Below, piece by piece: positions 36,031 to 44,914 of a stretch of DNA of 64,000 nt. Location: NCBI RefSeq assembly GCF_021646685.1, contig NZ_JAKJHW010000009.1:1-64000 (forward strand), written 5' to 3'. The first letter of the stretch is position 1. Each line of letters opens with the position of its first letter. The notes beneath the pieces are model-generated. The model saw nothing but the letters and a program-made list of their open reading frames with translations. It was not told the origin of the DNA and did not search any database. The stretch is from Pseudalkalibacillus salsuginis (GTDB lineage Bacteria; Bacillota; Bacilli; Bacillales; Fictibacillaceae). The translations under genes were made by a program, and so were the position numbers.

Positions 36031-36128
36031 TGTTATTTTGTAAACGCTTTATATTCGGGTGTTTTTTACTAAATAAATGGTATTTATTAGGTTTTTAACA
36101 GTGGTTTTCGCTTTGTTTTTTGAATTTA

Positions 36129-36157
36129 TTGAAAATTACATTTCGTTTGTATACAAT
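36129..36157 (+). promoter_or_regulatory. Autoregulated promoter of the GntR-HMG-CoA lyase operon
   Basis: -35 TTGAAA (36129-36134), 17-base spacer, -10 TACAAT (36152-36157). TTGTATACAA at 36147-36156 covers the -10 region. Confidence 0.75.
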
Positions 36158-36174
36158 AAAAGCGAGGTGTTGTT

Positions 36175-36846
36175 ATGGATGTATACAACTATATAAAAGA
36201 CGCTATCGTACTAGGAAAATACGGGCCAGGGATGAGGTTGACAGAAGAGCATCTCGCCAAAGAGCTGAAGATGAGCCGTACACCGATCCGTGAAGCGATC
36301 AAAAAATTACAAGCAGACGGGTTGATCGTCCCACTGAAGCGCGGCGTGAGTGTCCGTAGTTTTACAAAAGAGGATATCCGTCAAATCTATGACCTCAGGA
36401 CCTTGCTTGAAGGATACGCTGCGTCACAGGCAGCCACCCACCGGACGAATGAAGACCTTGAAAAAATGGCGGAAGCGAACAAATCATACGAGCAAGCTAT
36501 CAATGAATGTGTACAATCAGATATCCATAGCGTCAAAAAAGTCGTCGAAGTGAACCAACAGTTTCATGAGGCAGTCGTTATGGCGTCGGGAAACCAGCAT
36601 ATCCACTTCCATATTTCAAAGGTCGTTGTCGTACCCTTGATCTTCCGGTCGTTCTATTGGTATGACCGTGGTATGTTGGAACGGTCTCTTGAAGTTCATC
36701 GGATCATTTTAAAAGCAATTGAGAATCAAGAATCGGAACGGGCACGTATCGCGATGCATGAACATATTTACGAAGGCCGTGACCATGTTTTGACCCATTT
36801 GGAAGACATAAGGAACCACCATTTGATTAAGGAGGATGTCCATTGA
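36175..36846 (+). CDS. GntR-family regulator (FadR/FCD subfamily)
   Basis: 223 residues. An N-terminal winged helix (YGPGMRLTEEHLAKELKMSR, then TPIREAIKKLQADGL) is followed by an FCD all-helical effector domain (IRQIYDLRTLLEGYAASQAA and the metal/ligand His of NQQFHEAVVMASGNQHI). FCD proteins bind small carboxylates. It lies between TTGTATACAA boxes on both divergent promoters and is their probable repressor. The lyase start lies inside its stop (TTGA overlap). Confidence 0.92.
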   Translation: MDVYNYIKDAIVLGKYGPGMRLTEEHLAKELKMSRTPIREAIKKLQADGLIVPLKRGVSVRSFTKEDIRQIYDLRTLLEGYAASQAATHRTNEDLEKMAEANKSYEQAINECVQSDIHSVKKVVEVNQQFHEAVVMASGNQHIHFHISKVVVVPLIFRSFYWYDRGMLERSLEVHRIILKAIENQESERARIAMHEHIYEGRDHVLTHLEDIRNHHLIKEDVH

Positions 36847-37727
36847 TCGAGATCTGTGAAGTCGGCCCCAGAGATGGTATCCAGAATGAAGCGAAGTTTG
36901 TCCCTACAGAAACGAAGGTGGCGTTGATCGAAAAGCTGATTGACTCAGGCATTCGGTATATCGAGGCAGTCTCGTTCGTCAATCCGAAAGTCGTCCCGCA
37001 AATGGCTGATGCAGAAGCGTTGTTGACGAAGTTGCCAGTTCGGGATGATATCAAATATGCCGGTCTTATTTTAAGCCGGTCTGGTTTGGAGAGGGCTCTG
37101 AAGACGGATATAGGTCATTTGCATGTCGCCACGACGACAAGTGACTCATTTAACCTGAAAAACGTAAAGAGGACTGTGGCTGATGCAACCGAGGAATTGA
37201 CCAAGGTTGCTGCAGATGGCGTATCGGATGACAGAAAAGTAATCGGTGTACTAGGTACAGCTTTTGGCTGCCCTTTTGAAGGTGAAGTACCTGTCGAGCG
37301 TGTATTGAAGGTTGCAGAAAGTTTTTTGAAGGCTGGAAGCAGGGGGATTACCCTTGCCGATACGACAGGGATGGCCAACCCGAACCAGGTATCGGAGGTG
37401 GTCGGTTCTTTCAGGAAGGCGTTCGGTGAAGATCTGGATCTCAGTTTACATTTCCATAATACACGCGGGCTCGGACTTGCCAATGTCCTTGCAGGTTATC
37501 AAGCAGGTGTGAAGCGATTCGATTCCTCGATCGCTGGACTTGGCGGATGCCCATTCGCACCAAAAGCTGTCGGCAATGTATGTACAGAAGATATGGTCAA
37601 TATGTTCCATGGCATGGGAGATGCGACCGGCACAGATCTGGAGCAACTCGTCGAAACCGCCAAATGGATGGAACAGAACATGGGCCGCTCACTCGACGGC
37701 ATGCTCATGAAAGCAGGAATAGCGTAA
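36843..37727 (+). CDS. Hydroxymethylglutaryl-CoA lyase family protein
   Basis: 294-residue DRE-TIM metallolyase. It has GPRDGIQNE at the N-terminus, metal ligands in LHFHNTRG, and the active-site Cys loop GLGGCPFAPKAVGNVCTEDM. HMG-CoA lyases (B. subtilis YngG) split HMG-CoA to acetoacetate and acetyl-CoA; close relatives cleave citramalyl-CoA or similar 3-hydroxyacyl-CoAs. It starts at TTG with AAGGAGG 7 bases upstream, overlapping the regulator stop. Paired with the CoA-transferase it could cleave a CoA-activated branched dicarboxylate. Its last 99 bases recur at 44762-44860. Confidence 0.93.
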   Translation: MIEICEVGPRDGIQNEAKFVPTETKVALIEKLIDSGIRYIEAVSFVNPKVVPQMADAEALLTKLPVRDDIKYAGLILSRSGLERALKTDIGHLHVATTTSDSFNLKNVKRTVADATEELTKVAADGVSDDRKVIGVLGTAFGCPFEGEVPVERVLKVAESFLKAGSRGITLADTTGMANPNQVSEVVGSFRKAFGEDLDLSLHFHNTRGLGLANVLAGYQAGVKRFDSSIAGLGGCPFAPKAVGNVCTEDMVNMFHGMGDATGTDLEQLVETAKWMEQNMGRSLDGMLMKAGIA

Positions 37728-37785
37728 GTTTAAACCATTTGATGAGAATGTTAATTTAATAGACAAATGAAGCAATAATAGGAAA

Positions 37786-37828
37786 TTGCCAGGCTCCGAA
37801 AGTTAGTTTCGGTGCCTGGCACTTTTTA
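37786..37828 (+). terminator. Terminator of the lyase gene, formed by a GTGCC repeat
   Basis: TGCCAGGC-T-CCGAAA pairs with TTTCGG-T-GCCTGGCA and is followed by CTTTTT. The repeat unit continues to a second core (GTACCTGGCACAG) at about 37859-37871. This copy has close relatives at 44645-44706 and 44915-45003. Confidence 0.85.
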
Positions 37829-37880
37829 CGAACGTAGAAATACCAAGGGGTTTGAAAGTGTACCTGGCACAGATCGTAAA

Positions 37881-37911
37881 ATCGTATACGATCAAGTTAA
37901 TTGTATACGAT
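37881..37911 (+). promoter_or_regulatory. Upstream GntR operators of the tct operon
   Basis: ATCGTATACGAT at 37881-37892 (perfect palindrome) and ATTGTATACGAT at 37900-37911 lie 19 bases apart on centre, about 120-150 bases before the promoter at 38016. Confidence 0.7.
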
Positions 37912-38015
37912 CTTATGTCTTTTTATTAAACTATTAAAACCTTGCAAAAGGCGTTTATACGCTAAAAATCCTTTATAAACACATTCCACTTTTAATTTTT
38001 AGATAAATTTTAATA

Positions 38016-38044
38016 TTGCAAAATAAAAACAAATCGTATACAAT
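38016..38044 (+). promoter_or_regulatory. Promoter of the tct operon with GntR operator
   Basis: -35 TTGCAA (38016-38021), 17-base spacer, -10 TACAAT (38039-38044). ATCGTATACAAT (38033-38044) overlaps the -10. The motif is nearly the same as that of the 36-kb GntR promoters. Confidence 0.75.
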
Positions 38045-38079
38045 CTTAGTAAATTAATAAGCGAAGGAGAGAATGCTAC

Positions 38080-39075
38080 ATGAAAATTTGTAAGCGCTTT
38101 AGCGTCTTGATCATTTTTACCTTTCTGATTATTTTTTCTGCAGCTTGTTCATCAACTAGTTCCTCCCAAGGGGAAGCTGATTATCCAACCAAGGAAATCA
38201 AGTTGATCGTCCATACGAGTGCGGGCGGTCCTACAGACACGATGGCTCGTAAATTAGCTGAACAAGCGGAACCTATCTTAGGGCAAAAAATCGTCATCGA
38301 AAATAAACCGGGTGGAAGTGGTGCGACCCAAATGGCAGCCCTGAAAGCAGGTGATAGTGATGGCTATACTTTAGCAACGATAACTCCATCCCATGTCGGG
38401 GGTTGGAATAGCAACTTAAAAGGACAATACAGTCCCGATGACTTTGCATTCGTTTCTCGTGTTCAATTGGATCCTTATATCATTGCAGTAAATGCAGAGA
38501 GTGAATTTGAGACATTGGAAGACTTGGTGACATATATGAAAGACCATCCTGGTGAATTGAAAGTCGGTGGTTATGGATCTGTCGGTTCAGGACATAACAT
38601 CGCCTGGAACATCTTCGCAGATGCCGCAGGAGTAGATGCTGTCTGGACAAATTATGAAAGTACGACAGATGCTGTAACCGCTTTACTAGGAAACCATGTA
38701 GATATTGCTAATTCCAATCCGGAAATTGTGAAGCAATATGTTGATTCAGGCAAATTGAGAGTATTGGGAGTACTTAGTGATAAGAGACTTGAATCAATGC
38801 CTGATGTCCCTACTTATGAGGAAGGTGGCGTCGACGTTTCAACAAAAGATTGGGCACAATTTAGAGGTATTTATACGAATGCAGATGTTCCTGAAGATGT
38901 TTTAGATAAGTTGAGTTCCGCTTTTTCAAAAGCAATGGAAACTCAAGAATTCAAACAGTATATGCAAGATGCCATGATGGAGCCAGGAGATATGGACCAT
39001 GATGAGTTCACCGAATTCATCAATCAGCAAATGAAAGTCAACGATGAATGGTTGACTAAACTAGGAATCAACTAA
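38080..39075 (+). CDS. tctC: Tripartite tricarboxylate transporter substrate-binding lipoprotein
   Basis: 331-residue Bug/TctC-type extracytoplasmic receptor. Signal peptide with lipobox SAACSS (Cys about 23). The family signature follows: YPTKEIKLIVHTSAGGPTDT, MARKLAEQAEPILGQKIVIENKPGGSG in pieces, and DYVSR-like FAFVSRVQLDP. It captures a di- or tricarboxylate and passes it to TctAB. AAGGAG lies before the ATG. First gene of the TctCBA-GntR-PrpD-DASS module. Confidence 0.93.
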   Translation: MKICKRFSVLIIFTFLIIFSAACSSTSSSQGEADYPTKEIKLIVHTSAGGPTDTMARKLAEQAEPILGQKIVIENKPGGSGATQMAALKAGDSDGYTLATITPSHVGGWNSNLKGQYSPDDFAFVSRVQLDPYIIAVNAESEFETLEDLVTYMKDHPGELKVGGYGSVGSGHNIAWNIFADAAGVDAVWTNYESTTDAVTALLGNHVDIANSNPEIVKQYVDSGKLRVLGVLSDKRLESMPDVPTYEEGGVDVSTKDWAQFRGIYTNADVPEDVLDKLSSAFSKAMETQEFKQYMQDAMMEPGDMDHDEFTEFINQQMKVNDEWLTKLGIN

Positions 39076-39125
39076 TCTTTATAGGGGCATTCCCACCGCC
39101 CCTCTGCTCAATGAGGAGGACTAAT

Positions 39126-39563
39126 ATGAAAATACAAAAGGCTGAAATTGCTTTAGGGATATTTTCAATAATTGCCTCGGTATGGTTTATCTTAAGTTCC
39201 CGAAAATTTCCGGAATCTTTAAACCAGGCTGACGTTGGACCTGCAGCTTTCCCAACTATTATTTCTATTATCATCATTATTTTTTCAGTCACGCTGATTA
39301 TTAGTTCTTTTTTTAACAAAGATAGTGAGGATAAGGTAGAAATTTTAAGAATTAAAAATGTTATTCTTTCAATTTTACTATTATTACTTTTTGCACTCGG
39401 AATTCCTTTTCTTGGATTCTACGTAGCAGCAGCTCTCTTCTTTCCAATCATGCTTTTTTTAGCAAGCGTGACCAACTGGAAATCGATTGTTGCCACTACA
39501 TTGCTTTTTGAACTTTTAGCTTTTGGTGTGTTTGATCAATTGCTTGGAGTACCTTTACCGTAA
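39126..39563 (+). CDS. tctB: Tripartite tricarboxylate transporter small membrane subunit
   Basis: 145 residues with four spans (ALGIFSIIASVWFIL, AAFPTIISIIIIIFSVTLII and others), the TctB pattern including SRKFPESLNQADVGPAAFP. The start at 39126 has GAGGAGG 6 bases upstream. It lies between tctC and tctA, 12 bases from the latter. Confidence 0.9.
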   Translation: MKIQKAEIALGIFSIIASVWFILSSRKFPESLNQADVGPAAFPTIISIIIIIFSVTLIISSFFNKDSEDKVEILRIKNVILSILLLLLFALGIPFLGFYVAAALFFPIMLFLASVTNWKSIVATTLLFELLAFGVFDQLLGVPLP

Positions 39564-39575
39564 GGAGGATATCAC

Positions 39576-41051
39576 ATGTTTGAAAATTTATTATCCGGAT
39601 TTGATCAAGTCTTTCAAATTTATCATCTAATCGGCCTCCTTGCTGGTATTCTAATCGGTTATTTCATTGGTGCTATGCCTGGTTTGACACCAAGCATCGG
39701 GATCGCTTTGATCATACCGTTCACCTTTACGATGGAACCAGTCATGGCTATGATTCTGATTGTTTCATTATACATGGCTGCGGAATATGGTGGCGGAATT
39801 ACAGCCATATTGTTAAATGCACCTGGAACACCAGCAGCGGCTGCTACAGCCTTTGATGGTTTTGAGCTGACCAAAAGAGGTGAAGCCGGGAAAGCATTGA
39901 CAATCTCTATAGTGGCCTCAGCGATAGGAGCTTTGATCAGCTCCATCTTATTGATTTTCACTGCTGTGCCAATGGCAAGTTTCGCATTGGAATTCGGTCC
40001 GACCGAATATTTTGCTCTCGCTATCTTCGGTCTTAGTCTAGTCAGTTCATTAAGCCAAGAGTCCTTATTGAAAGGTATGCTCAGCATGTTGTTAGGATTG
40101 CTGATCATTACAATCGGTCTTGACCCTGTAATGGGAACACCACGCTTTGTTTTTTCCAATGGATTGTTTGAAGGGGTACCTTTCTTACCTGCCTTGATCG
40201 GTTTATTCGCTCTTTCTGAAGTCTTTTATATGCTTGAAAATGTAAAAGAAAAGCCGCCAAAAGAAGAAAAATTGAAAGGTATCGGAGCACCATTGAGCCT
40301 TTTTAAAAAGATGTGGCTGACACTTCTAAGGGCACCTATTTTGGGTTATGTAATCGGTGTAATTCCAGGGGCAGGTACTACCATCGCTTCTCTTGTAAGT
40401 TATAATGAAGCGAAAAGAGTATCAAAGCAAAAAGAAACATTTGGCAAGGGAAACCCTGAAGGAATTGCAGCATCTGAAGGTGCCAACAACGCGGCAGTTT
40501 CCGGAGCCTTCGCACCATTATTAGCCCTCGGTATACCCGGGTCTGCAAGTGCAGCAATCATCATTGGAGCCTTAACGATACAAGGTGTCCAACCAGGACC
40601 ATTGTTGTTTACAGAAAATCCCGAAATCCCCTATTCCATCTTTGCTGCATTATTGGTCGGCGTTCCGATTATGGCGATTGTAGGGCTTAGTGGCGTTCGT
40701 CTATGGGCAAAAGTCGTGTTGATCCCTAGAAGCATACTTGCTGTTTTTGTTTCAGGTATATGTGTGCTAGGTGCTTATTCCTATAGTAATTCAATGTTTC
40801 CTGTTTGGGTTATGATCATTTTCGGTATATTTGGTTATTTGTTGAGAAAAACCAATGTTCCTACAACCCCGATGGTTTTAGCACTTGTATTAGGTGCAAT
40901 GATGGAAACAAACTTCCGAAGAGCGATCACTGTCAGTGGCGGAGATTATACATTCTTCTTCCACCGTCCGATAACTCTTGTTTTGTTGATTCTATCAATA
41001 GGGACTCTCCTATTACCGATTATCCAACGATTTAGGAAATCGAGAGCATAA
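39576..41051 (+). CDS. tctA: Tripartite tricarboxylate transporter large permease
   Basis: 491-residue permease with about 12 spans. Signature loops are GYFIGAMPGLTPSIGIALII and LLNAPGTPAAAATAFDG, plus the second-half repeat YVIGVIPGAGTTIASLVSYN and ASEGANNAAVSGAFAPLLAL. It catalyses proton- or sodium-driven uptake of the TctC ligand. AAGGAGG is 8 bases before the ATG. Confidence 0.95.
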   Translation: MFENLLSGFDQVFQIYHLIGLLAGILIGYFIGAMPGLTPSIGIALIIPFTFTMEPVMAMILIVSLYMAAEYGGGITAILLNAPGTPAAAATAFDGFELTKRGEAGKALTISIVASAIGALISSILLIFTAVPMASFALEFGPTEYFALAIFGLSLVSSLSQESLLKGMLSMLLGLLIITIGLDPVMGTPRFVFSNGLFEGVPFLPALIGLFALSEVFYMLENVKEKPPKEEKLKGIGAPLSLFKKMWLTLLRAPILGYVIGVIPGAGTTIASLVSYNEAKRVSKQKETFGKGNPEGIAASEGANNAAVSGAFAPLLALGIPGSASAAIIIGALTIQGVQPGPLLFTENPEIPYSIFAALLVGVPIMAIVGLSGVRLWAKVVLIPRSILAVFVSGICVLGAYSYSNSMFPVWVMIIFGIFGYLLRKTNVPTTPMVLALVLGAMMETNFRRAITVSGGDYTFFFHRPITLVLLILSIGTLLLPIIQRFRKSRA

Positions 41052-41089
41052 TAATGATTAGACATGATTGACGATGAGGTGGTTTTGCA

Positions 41090-41743
41090 ATGAAAACTGA
41101 GAAAGACATTAAGACAGATAAAGTCTTCCGTTACGTATTCGACAGTATAAAAAATGGAGAATTCACGACAGGCCAGATGTTGACAGAAAGCGGGATCGTA
41201 AAAAAGCTCGGAGTAAGTCGGACTCCAGTACGGGAAGCATTGAGACGACTGGAAAAGTACGGGTTGGTAGAATCTGAACCACATAAAGGCGTCAAGGTAA
41301 TCTCCATTACAAAAGAAAGAATTACAGATTTATATCAGGTGCGGGAAGTATTGGAAGGCTTAGGTGCCAAATTGATCGCGATGAATCGAAATCATGAACA
41401 GGTCGGAAAGCTTCATGCCATTTTATCCCAAGCAAAGAAGGCTGTAGAAGACGATGATATTGAAACTTTATCAAGCATTAACAGTTCGTTTCATCTCGAA
41501 ATTGCCAAGGCGTCACACAATACTTATTTAGTCAATATTTTCGAAACTTTGCAATCGCATATCCAATTGGTTATGTTGACCTCATTGTCAAATAAAGATC
41601 GTCCAAAGGAAAATTTGAAAGAACATAAAATGATCGTGGAAGCGATAGAGAGCTGGGATCCTGAATTGGCCGAAGCCATTATTAAAGGTCATGTCAGAAG
41701 GGCGTATCGTGCCGCGTTGAAAAAATTAAATCTTGATGAATAA
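41090..41743 (+). CDS. GntR-family regulator (FadR/FCD subfamily)
   Basis: 217 residues. Winged helix (GQMLTESGIVKKLGVSRTPV, then REALRRLEKYGLV) followed by an FCD domain (ITDLYQVREVLEGLGAKLIA, with SSFHLEIAKASHNTYL). It is a paralogue-type match of the 36-kb regulator in architecture, and the operators in front of tctC differ little from those of the first module, so cross-regulation is possible. It lies within the tct module, 38 bases after tctA. Confidence 0.9.
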   Translation: MKTEKDIKTDKVFRYVFDSIKNGEFTTGQMLTESGIVKKLGVSRTPVREALRRLEKYGLVESEPHKGVKVISITKERITDLYQVREVLEGLGAKLIAMNRNHEQVGKLHAILSQAKKAVEDDDIETLSSINSSFHLEIAKASHNTYLVNIFETLQSHIQLVMLTSLSNKDRPKENLKEHKMIVEAIESWDPELAEAIIKGHVRRAYRAALKKLNLDE

Positions 41744-41775
41744 ATAGATATACATTTGGATAGGAGAGATTCAAT

Positions 41776-43116
41776 ATGACAACAAAAGAATTAGTACAAA
41801 ATGTTTTAGCGACCCAATACAATAATATTCCTGATGAGGTGCTAACTCACGCGAAGAAAAGTATCCAAAACTGGATGGGCGTTGCAATCGGCGCAGCTTA
41901 CCATCCTTCCGTCGATATGGTATTGGGATTGAAAAAAGATTTACAATCTGGAGAACAGGTTTCTGTACTAGGCCGCCCAGAAAAGGTCGATTTGTTGCTT
42001 GGTTCTTTAACCAACGGCATGACCTCGCATATTTTTGACTTTGACGATACCCATCTGGATACGATCCATCACCCAAGCGGTCCAGTAGCACCTGTGGTAT
42101 TTGCACTAGGAGAACATTATGACATCGATCCGAAAGAACTTTTACGAGCATTCGTATTAGGGTGTGAAGTAGAATTAAGAATCAGTAATGCCGTATATCC
42201 TAGTCATTATGATTTAGGTTGGCATATAACAAGCTCCGTAGGCGTTTTTGGGGCAGCAGTTGCGGCTGGAGTCTTACTAGATTTTGATGAAGAGCAAATG
42301 CTGCATGCACTTGGACTTGCCGGTACACAGTCAAGCGGCCTACGTGAAATGTTCGGAACAATGACTAAGCCATTCCATCCTGGTAAAGCTGCACAAAATG
42401 GTCTATTGGCCGCTCTGTTGGCAAAGAAAGGATTCACTAGCTCTAAGCAAGTTTTGGAAGCTAAAAGAGGATTTGCATCTGTCTTAGCTCCTGAACACAA
42501 CCTTGAGCGAGTCAATGAAAATTGGGGAGCGCAATGGGAGCTGCTTAAAAATGCCTTTAAACCTTATGCCTGCGGGATTGTGTTACACCCATCCATCGAT
42601 GCATGTATAAAATTAAGAGAACATGCCCAACCAGAAGAAGTGAAAGAAATTCAAGTTACAGTAAATCCTTACGTTCTCGAATTGACAGGGAAAGTTAAGC
42701 CGAAAACGGGTTTAGAGGGTAAATTCAGTATTTATCACACAGCAACAGTTAGCTTTTTAGAAGGGGATGCGGGAGAAGACCAGTATCAGGATGATGTGGT
42801 TCTACGTCCTGATGTGGTAGAATTCCGCTCAAAGATCAAACCTACGGTAGATCCAAATATGGAAGAAGATAAAGTTAAAGCTAAGATTGTGTTGAATAAT
42901 GGAAAAGAGTTTTCGGTCACGATCGACCATGCTACTGGAAGTATTGAAAATCCTATGACCCAAGAGCATCTAGACTCGAAGTTTGAGAAGCTCACAAACT
43001 CGATCATCGGTAACGAAAATACTTCTAAAGTCATTCAAAATATGAAGAATTTCGAAACCCTCCCTTCCATCAAAAAAGTTATTGAATTATGTACAGGCAA
43101 CAACGTATTGGTGTAA
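41776..43116 (+). CDS. MmgE/PrpD family protein
   Basis: 446 residues. N-terminal helical domain with HIFDFDDTHLDTIHHPSGPV, the conserved Asp/His loop of the family, then GCEVELRISNAVYPSHYDLG and GTMTKPFHPGKAAQNGLLAA. The family includes 2-methylcitrate dehydratase (PrpD), cis-aconitate decarboxylase and other tricarboxylate enzymes. Linked to TctCBA, it probably acts on the imported tri- or dicarboxylate. No prpB or prpC is present, so a methylcitrate-cycle role is unlikely. Confidence 0.9.
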   Translation: MTTKELVQNVLATQYNNIPDEVLTHAKKSIQNWMGVAIGAAYHPSVDMVLGLKKDLQSGEQVSVLGRPEKVDLLLGSLTNGMTSHIFDFDDTHLDTIHHPSGPVAPVVFALGEHYDIDPKELLRAFVLGCEVELRISNAVYPSHYDLGWHITSSVGVFGAAVAAGVLLDFDEEQMLHALGLAGTQSSGLREMFGTMTKPFHPGKAAQNGLLAALLAKKGFTSSKQVLEAKRGFASVLAPEHNLERVNENWGAQWELLKNAFKPYACGIVLHPSIDACIKLREHAQPEEVKEIQVTVNPYVLELTGKVKPKTGLEGKFSIYHTATVSFLEGDAGEDQYQDDVVLRPDVVEFRSKIKPTVDPNMEEDKVKAKIVLNNGKEFSVTIDHATGSIENPMTQEHLDSKFEKLTNSIIGNENTSKVIQNMKNFETLPSIKKVIELCTGNNVLV

Positions 43117-43142
43117 AAAATCTTCTTACAATAGAACAAGCC

Positions 43143-43174
43143 AAGCCCTTATGAACTCCTATTCATAGGGGCTT
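43143..43174 (+). terminator. Stem-loop after the PrpD-like gene
   Basis: AAGCCCTTATGAA pairs with TTCATAGGGGCTT (13 bp, one G-U) over a 6-base loop. The U tail is short (TTTCT), so partial read-through into the DASS gene is possible. Confidence 0.7.
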
Positions 43175-43223
43175 TCTAAGTAAACCGGTACAACCCATTG
43201 TTAGAAAGGTTCAGGTAACCTAT

Positions 43224-44642
43224 ATGATAAATTCAAGTCTAAGAGATTGCTTGAAATGGCTGTTTGTCATCCTTGGCTTCGTATTTGTAATCTTGTCATC
43301 TCAAATCCCTATCCAGGATGATCTTGGGAATGAAGGATGGATTACACTTTCAATAGTATTCTTGTCCATTGTGTTGTGGTACACAGAAGTTATTGATGCA
43401 GCTGTTACAAGTTTACTCGTTATCGTGCTATTTCCTTTATTCCATGTCATTTCATTTGAAGAAGCGGCAATGGGGTTAGGAAATGAAGTGATCTGGTTAT
43501 TACTCGCTATGCTTATCATGGCTACTGCAGTTAAACGGACTAACTTAGATAAACGATTGGCTTTTTTCATGCTTTCCCTTTCAAAAGGAAAAGTGATCTT
43601 CATACTTTTTCATTATATTTTAATGGGCTTTCTATTAACATTTATTATCCCTAATGCAATCGGTAGATTAGCTGTTTTACTGCCTATTGCGATCAGTTTA
43701 GTTAAAGCTTTTGAAAATCAATTGGACAAAAACTTTTCAAAGTCATTAATTTTGATAGTTACATTCGTGCCTTATATCAGCACGACGAGCATTCTGACCG
43801 GTGCAGGCGGATCCATATACTCGGCCAGTTTATTTGAATCTATGCTCGATTATGAATGGAGTTACCTCCACTGGTTAATTATTATGGCTCCAATCAACAT
43901 GTTTACACTTCTTATTTTTTGGGCCTTATTACTCTGGCTTTTTCCCATCAAAACAATAAAGCTTGAGGATATGAATGAGTATATTAATCAAGAGATTAAA
44001 AAGTTAGGGCCTATGTCCAAACAAGAAATGAAACTAATAGGATTATATAGTTTGCTGATCATGCTTTGGATTACAAAGGAACTACACCAAATTCCATTAG
44101 CTATGTCTGCTGTTATGGTATCAGTATTGTTATTTGTGCCAGGAATGAATATTATTTTTTGGAAAGAAGCGAGAAAGGATGTCAATTGGGGAGTGCCTTT
44201 ATTATTTGCTGCAGGCCTGACAATTGCATTTTCATTGAAAGCCAGCGGTGTCATTCAATGGTCAAGCGAAATATTGGAGAGTAATCTACTTCATCTAGCA
44301 CCTGTTACCCTTCCTTTAATGATGATGATTTTGTTTGTACTGATCCGGATCGTGTTCACGAATTTCACAGCTGCTGCAGCTTCATTAATGCCTGTTGCCC
44401 TTACAGTAGCCATCGGAAGTCCCTTTAATCCAGTCTGGCTGGGAATGATTTGTGTAGTAGCAAGTAGTACATCTTACCTCTTCCCTTCCCAATCCGCTGG
44501 GAATATGACAACCTACTCATTAGGCTATTACAGTGGTCGCGATATGCTTATACTAGGACTTACACTGACCCTCGTCATTATGGCAATGACACTTTTAGCA
44601 GCCTTCACTTACTGGCCATATTTAGGAATTCCAAAGATATAA
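43224..44642 (+). CDS. DASS/SLC13-family anion:sodium symporter
   Basis: 472-residue transporter with about 12 spans. The segments EVIWLLLAMLIMATAVKRTN and LTFIIPNAIGRLAVLLPIAI correspond to the first repeat (one NAIGR in place of the more usual SNT), and TNFTAAAASLMPVALTVA plus SSTSYLFPSQSAGN to the second. DASS carriers move di- and tricarboxylates. It adds a second uptake route to the tct module. The Shine-Dalgarno is weak. Confidence 0.85.
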   Translation: MINSSLRDCLKWLFVILGFVFVILSSQIPIQDDLGNEGWITLSIVFLSIVLWYTEVIDAAVTSLLVIVLFPLFHVISFEEAAMGLGNEVIWLLLAMLIMATAVKRTNLDKRLAFFMLSLSKGKVIFILFHYILMGFLLTFIIPNAIGRLAVLLPIAISLVKAFENQLDKNFSKSLILIVTFVPYISTTSILTGAGGSIYSASLFESMLDYEWSYLHWLIIMAPINMFTLLIFWALLLWLFPIKTIKLEDMNEYINQEIKKLGPMSKQEMKLIGLYSLLIMLWITKELHQIPLAMSAVMVSVLLFVPGMNIIFWKEARKDVNWGVPLLFAAGLTIAFSLKASGVIQWSSEILESNLLHLAPVTLPLMMMILFVLIRIVFTNFTAAAASLMPVALTVAIGSPFNPVWLGMICVVASSTSYLFPSQSAGNMTTYSLGYYSGRDMLILGLTLTLVIMAMTLLAAFTYWPYLGIPKI

Positions 44643-44644
44643 TA

Positions 44645-44758
44645 GGTGCCTGGTACTTTTTACGAACGTAGATATACCAAGGGTTTTGAAAGTGTACCTG
44701 GGACCGATCGGGAAGCCTTGTACTGCAACGGTTTCAGTTCGGTGCCTGGTACAGTGAA
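44645..44758. repeat. GTGCC(A/T)GGCAC palindromic repeat, copy 6
   Basis: Cores are at 44645 (GGTGCCTGGTACT), 44693 (GTACCTGGGACC) and 44741 (GGTGCCTGGTACAG). Positions 44645-44706 match 37811-37876 with a few substitutions, including the TTTTTACGAACGTAGA segment. Confidence 0.85.
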
Positions 44759-44761
44759 GTA

Positions 44762-44860
44762 GGCACAGATCTAGAGCAACTCGTCGAAACCGCCAAATGG
44801 ATGGAACAGAACATTGGCCGCTCCCTCGACGGCATGCTCATGAAAGCAGGAATAGCGTAA
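44762..44860 (+). pseudogene. Duplicated 3' end of the HMG-CoA lyase gene
   Basis: 99 bases matching 37629-37727 at 96 positions (differences: ctA for ctG, attG for atgG, tcC for tcA). In frame it encodes the last 32 residues (GTDLEQLVETAKWMEQNIGR onward) and the stop. It has no start, promoter or upstream coding DNA. Confidence 0.95.
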
Positions 44861-44914
44861 TAAAACCATTGATCAAGCGTATTTGTTTTATAGGAGTAAA
44901 GATGATGATAAATA

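Noticed and set aside
41776-43116. Methylcitrate-cycle prpD
   Set aside because: No prpB, prpC or prpE is nearby and the gene is tied to a tricarboxylate transporter, so only the family is assigned.
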